From positions 1-15,736 of the forward strand of contig CAJTLD010000065.1 of NCBI GenBank assembly GCA_910577065.1: a stretch of 15,736 nt of DNA. The letters are read 5' to 3'. Shown in pieces: positions 14,314 through 15,736 of the stretch (positions within the stretch are counted from its first letter, which is position 1; each line of letters starts with the position of its first letter). A program made the translations under genes and the position numbers. The notes below the pieces were generated by a model that ran no database searches, was not told the DNA's origin, and saw only the letters and a list, made by a program, of their open reading frames with translations. This stretch comes from an uncultured Lachnospiraceae bacterium. GTDB lineage: Bacteria; Bacillota; Clostridia; Lachnospirales; Lachnospiraceae.

Positions 14314-15414
14314 CTAAATCCATAAAATGCCACGATCATCATAAACAGATGCTGTGACATCATTTCCACAACGGATTGCCCTGTCCAATCCCATAACGGT
14401 TGCAATGGCACCATCAATTTTTTCTGTGGATTTTTCTTTGTCTGCTTTGATATTTCCCGCCGGATCATTACGAATATAAATGTTGTCCATCATCCAACGA
14501 AGAACCGGATGACCGCCGTGGGCAAGTTTCTGTTCCAAAGTCAGTTTCATTCGTTCTTTTGTCGGCGGACTTATATCTTTGAACCCCTGTCCAAATGGAA
14601 CAACCGTAAATCCCATCCCTTCAAGGTTCTGCACCATTTGTACAGCTCCCCATCTATCAAATGCAATTTCACGAATGTTGAAACGCTCTCCCAATCTTTC
14701 TATGAATTTTTCAATAAATCCATAATGGACAACATTGCCTTCCGTGGTCATAAGGTATCCTTGCTTTTCCCATACATCATATGGAACATGGTCTCGTTTG
14801 ACTCGCAGTTCCAGTGTGTCCTCCGGAATCCAGAAATAAGGCAAGATAGCAAACTTGTCATCCTCATCCCTCGGCGGAAACACCAATACAAAAGCCGTGA
14901 TGTCTGTGGTAGAGGATAAGTCCAAACCACCGTAACATACACGGCCTTCCAAATCGTCTTCATTTACATGGAATGCACATGCATCCCATTTCTCCATCGG
15001 CATCCAACGGACTGCCTGTTTTACCCACTGGTTCAATCGCAACTGCTTGAATGCATTTTCCTCTCCCGGATTCTGTTTTGCAGAATCACAGGCGGCCTGA
15101 ACCTTATCAATGCTAACTGTAATCCCCAGAGACGGATTTGCTTTTTTCCAAACTTCCGGATCTGTCCAGTCATCATTCTCATCTGCACCATAAATCACAG
15201 GATAGAATGTCGGGTCTATCTTTCTTCCCTCAATAATATCCTTTGCTTTCTGGTGCGTTTCATAGCAGATACTGTTTGTATCTGTACCCGCTGTTGTAAT
15301 CAAAAAATTTTGTGAAGCAAGAATCTTCACTCTTTTATTTAATGCCGGATACATTCTTGCCATGTCCGCCGCAACTTCAAATACAATGGATGCCTGCTGC
15401 CTGTCTGCAGCACA
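14314..15414 (-). pseudogene. Phage terminase large subunit, ATPase part lost
   Basis: TerL of the Terminase_1 type packages phage DNA with an N-terminal ATPase and a C-terminal nuclease. The frame is open from 15504 (396 codons), but real similarity starts at Cys31 (15414) with AADRQQASIVF. The nuclease part looks complete: GGLDLSSTTDITAF (Asp195), IREIAFDRWGA (Asp283) and EKIDGAIA (Asp364) supply the metal-binding acids. Walker A should lie before residue 31 and is absent. Between KILAS (residue 64) and FLITTAGTD (67) about 70 residues are missing in frame; these normally hold the Walker B VFDEIH motif. The first 30 codons come from sequence next to a transposase fragment. Such a protein could not power packaging, though a residual nuclease fragment is conceivable. 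Confidence 0.85.
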
Positions 15415-15529
15415 CCTGTAGTGGTCAAGCGTTTTTGTAACATTTGTGGCTAAAAAATTATTGGATTGTTGTCTGGGGGCATCGGAGGTGGTCAAGCAAT
15501 CCAATCAGAAAGCCTGCTCCCGCCGCTCT
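15415..15529. repeat. Junction DNA with 10-bp direct repeats and an inverted repeat
   Basis: GTGGTCAAGC occurs at 15421-15430 and again at 15488-15497. ATTGGATTG (15460-15468) and CAATCCAAT (15497-15505) form a 9-bp inverted repeat. This stretch separates the terL similarity from the transposase tail and may hold the end of that IS; its exact border cannot be fixed. Confidence 0.4.
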
Positions 15530-15658
15530 TTATGCTGCCGTCCTCACCTGATATGGTGTGCGGTAACCGTTATAGCTGTGTGGGCGCACATGGTTGTAGG
15601 TAACATAGGCGAATTCCTCCACGGTCTGGTATAATTCCCCTCCGTCCGAAATTCGTAC
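15530..15658 (-). mobile_element. C-terminal fragment of a DDE transposase
   Basis: In the frame ending at the TAA of 15530-15532, the minus strand encodes ELYQTVEEFAYVTYNHVRPH followed by SYNGYRTPYQVRTAA. This is the YNxxRPHxxNGYxTP end found in IS3/IS481-type transposases. It is open upstream only to about 15658, where it meets primase sequence in another frame. It differs from the IS3 copy at 12398. Confidence 0.65.
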
Positions 15659-15659
15659 A

Positions 15660-15736
15660 GAAATCTGTGGCATCCGTGAATTTCAGCTCATCCCCATACT
15701 TCCTGACAAGCACCTTTGCCTGTCCCATGTCGGAAT
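15660..15736 (-). pseudogene. Phage/P4-type primase fragment, cut by transposase and window edge
   Basis: In the frame from 15734 to 15660 the minus strand encodes SDMGQAKVLVRKYGDELKFTDATDF. This resembles the opening of the D5/P4-type primase-helicase module of phages (TDxGQAxxLxxxYGDxLRYxxATDxxxYNG). The expected continuation is replaced by the transposase tail. The part before the window is not visible. Confidence 0.55.

Noticed and set aside
14509..14919. 136-codon plus-strand frame in the terL region
   Set aside because: Antisense to the conserved terL nuclease part with its three acidic motifs.
1..15736. tRNA genes, rRNA, CRISPR arrays or a phage attachment site
   Set aside because: I saw no cloverleaf with a TTCRANNC loop, no regularly spaced repeats, and no tRNA-end duplication; the prophage borders cannot be fixed.

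Overview
The window looks like a chromosome segment of an anaerobic, gut-type Bacillota, most likely a Lachnospiraceae or related Clostridia. This is inferred from the single-chain clostridial-type PurL, strong AGGAGG ribosome binding sites, sigma-A-like promoters, a secreted sialidase ending in an LRR_5 (BspA-like) cell-surface module, and a Clostridia-type tailed-prophage remnant. No database search was possible, so names rest on motif and family recognition.

Region 1 (1-9580) is well-kept core or accessory sequence of moderate GC. It holds the 3' part of nagB (+); purL (-), with a strong terminator and its own promoter; a HEAT/THUMP-like class I RNA methyltransferase (-); and, divergently, a 1049-residue secreted GH33 sialidase (+) with a clear promoter and terminator. 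The sialidase would release sialic acid. NagB catalyses the last dedicated step of sialic acid/amino-sugar catabolism, so the two could belong to one host-glycan diet, but they are not in one operon.

Region 2 (9580-11780) is a run of small accessory genes in various states of decay. A DUF1349 protein comes first, then a GNAT acetyltransferase cut off after about 90 residues and joined out of frame to the tail of another gene. Next is an intact DUF1905/zinc-knuckle/DUF1801 protein, then the first 24 codons of a RibD-type dihydrofolate reductase that runs into antisense IS3-family transposase sequence.

Region 3 (11780-15736, visibly more AT-rich) lies entirely on the minus strand: a GNAT acetyltransferase followed, at higher coordinates, by a wrecked prophage. 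Read right to left, the prophage part has a primase fragment, a transposase tail, a TerL lacking its ATPase motifs, an intact relB/relE-type toxin-antitoxin operon with its own promoter, operator and terminator, a portal gene cut after about 120 residues, and an internally deleted IS3-family element. The outer end of that element appears to supply the -35 box of the GNAT promoter.

I did not find a convincing, previously undescribed multi-gene system. The most interesting points are the intact toxin-antitoxin unit inside dead packaging genes, the IS-end hybrid promoter and its lookalike at 11747, the sialidase architecture, and the repeated pattern of internally deleted IS3 copies at gene-fragment junctions.
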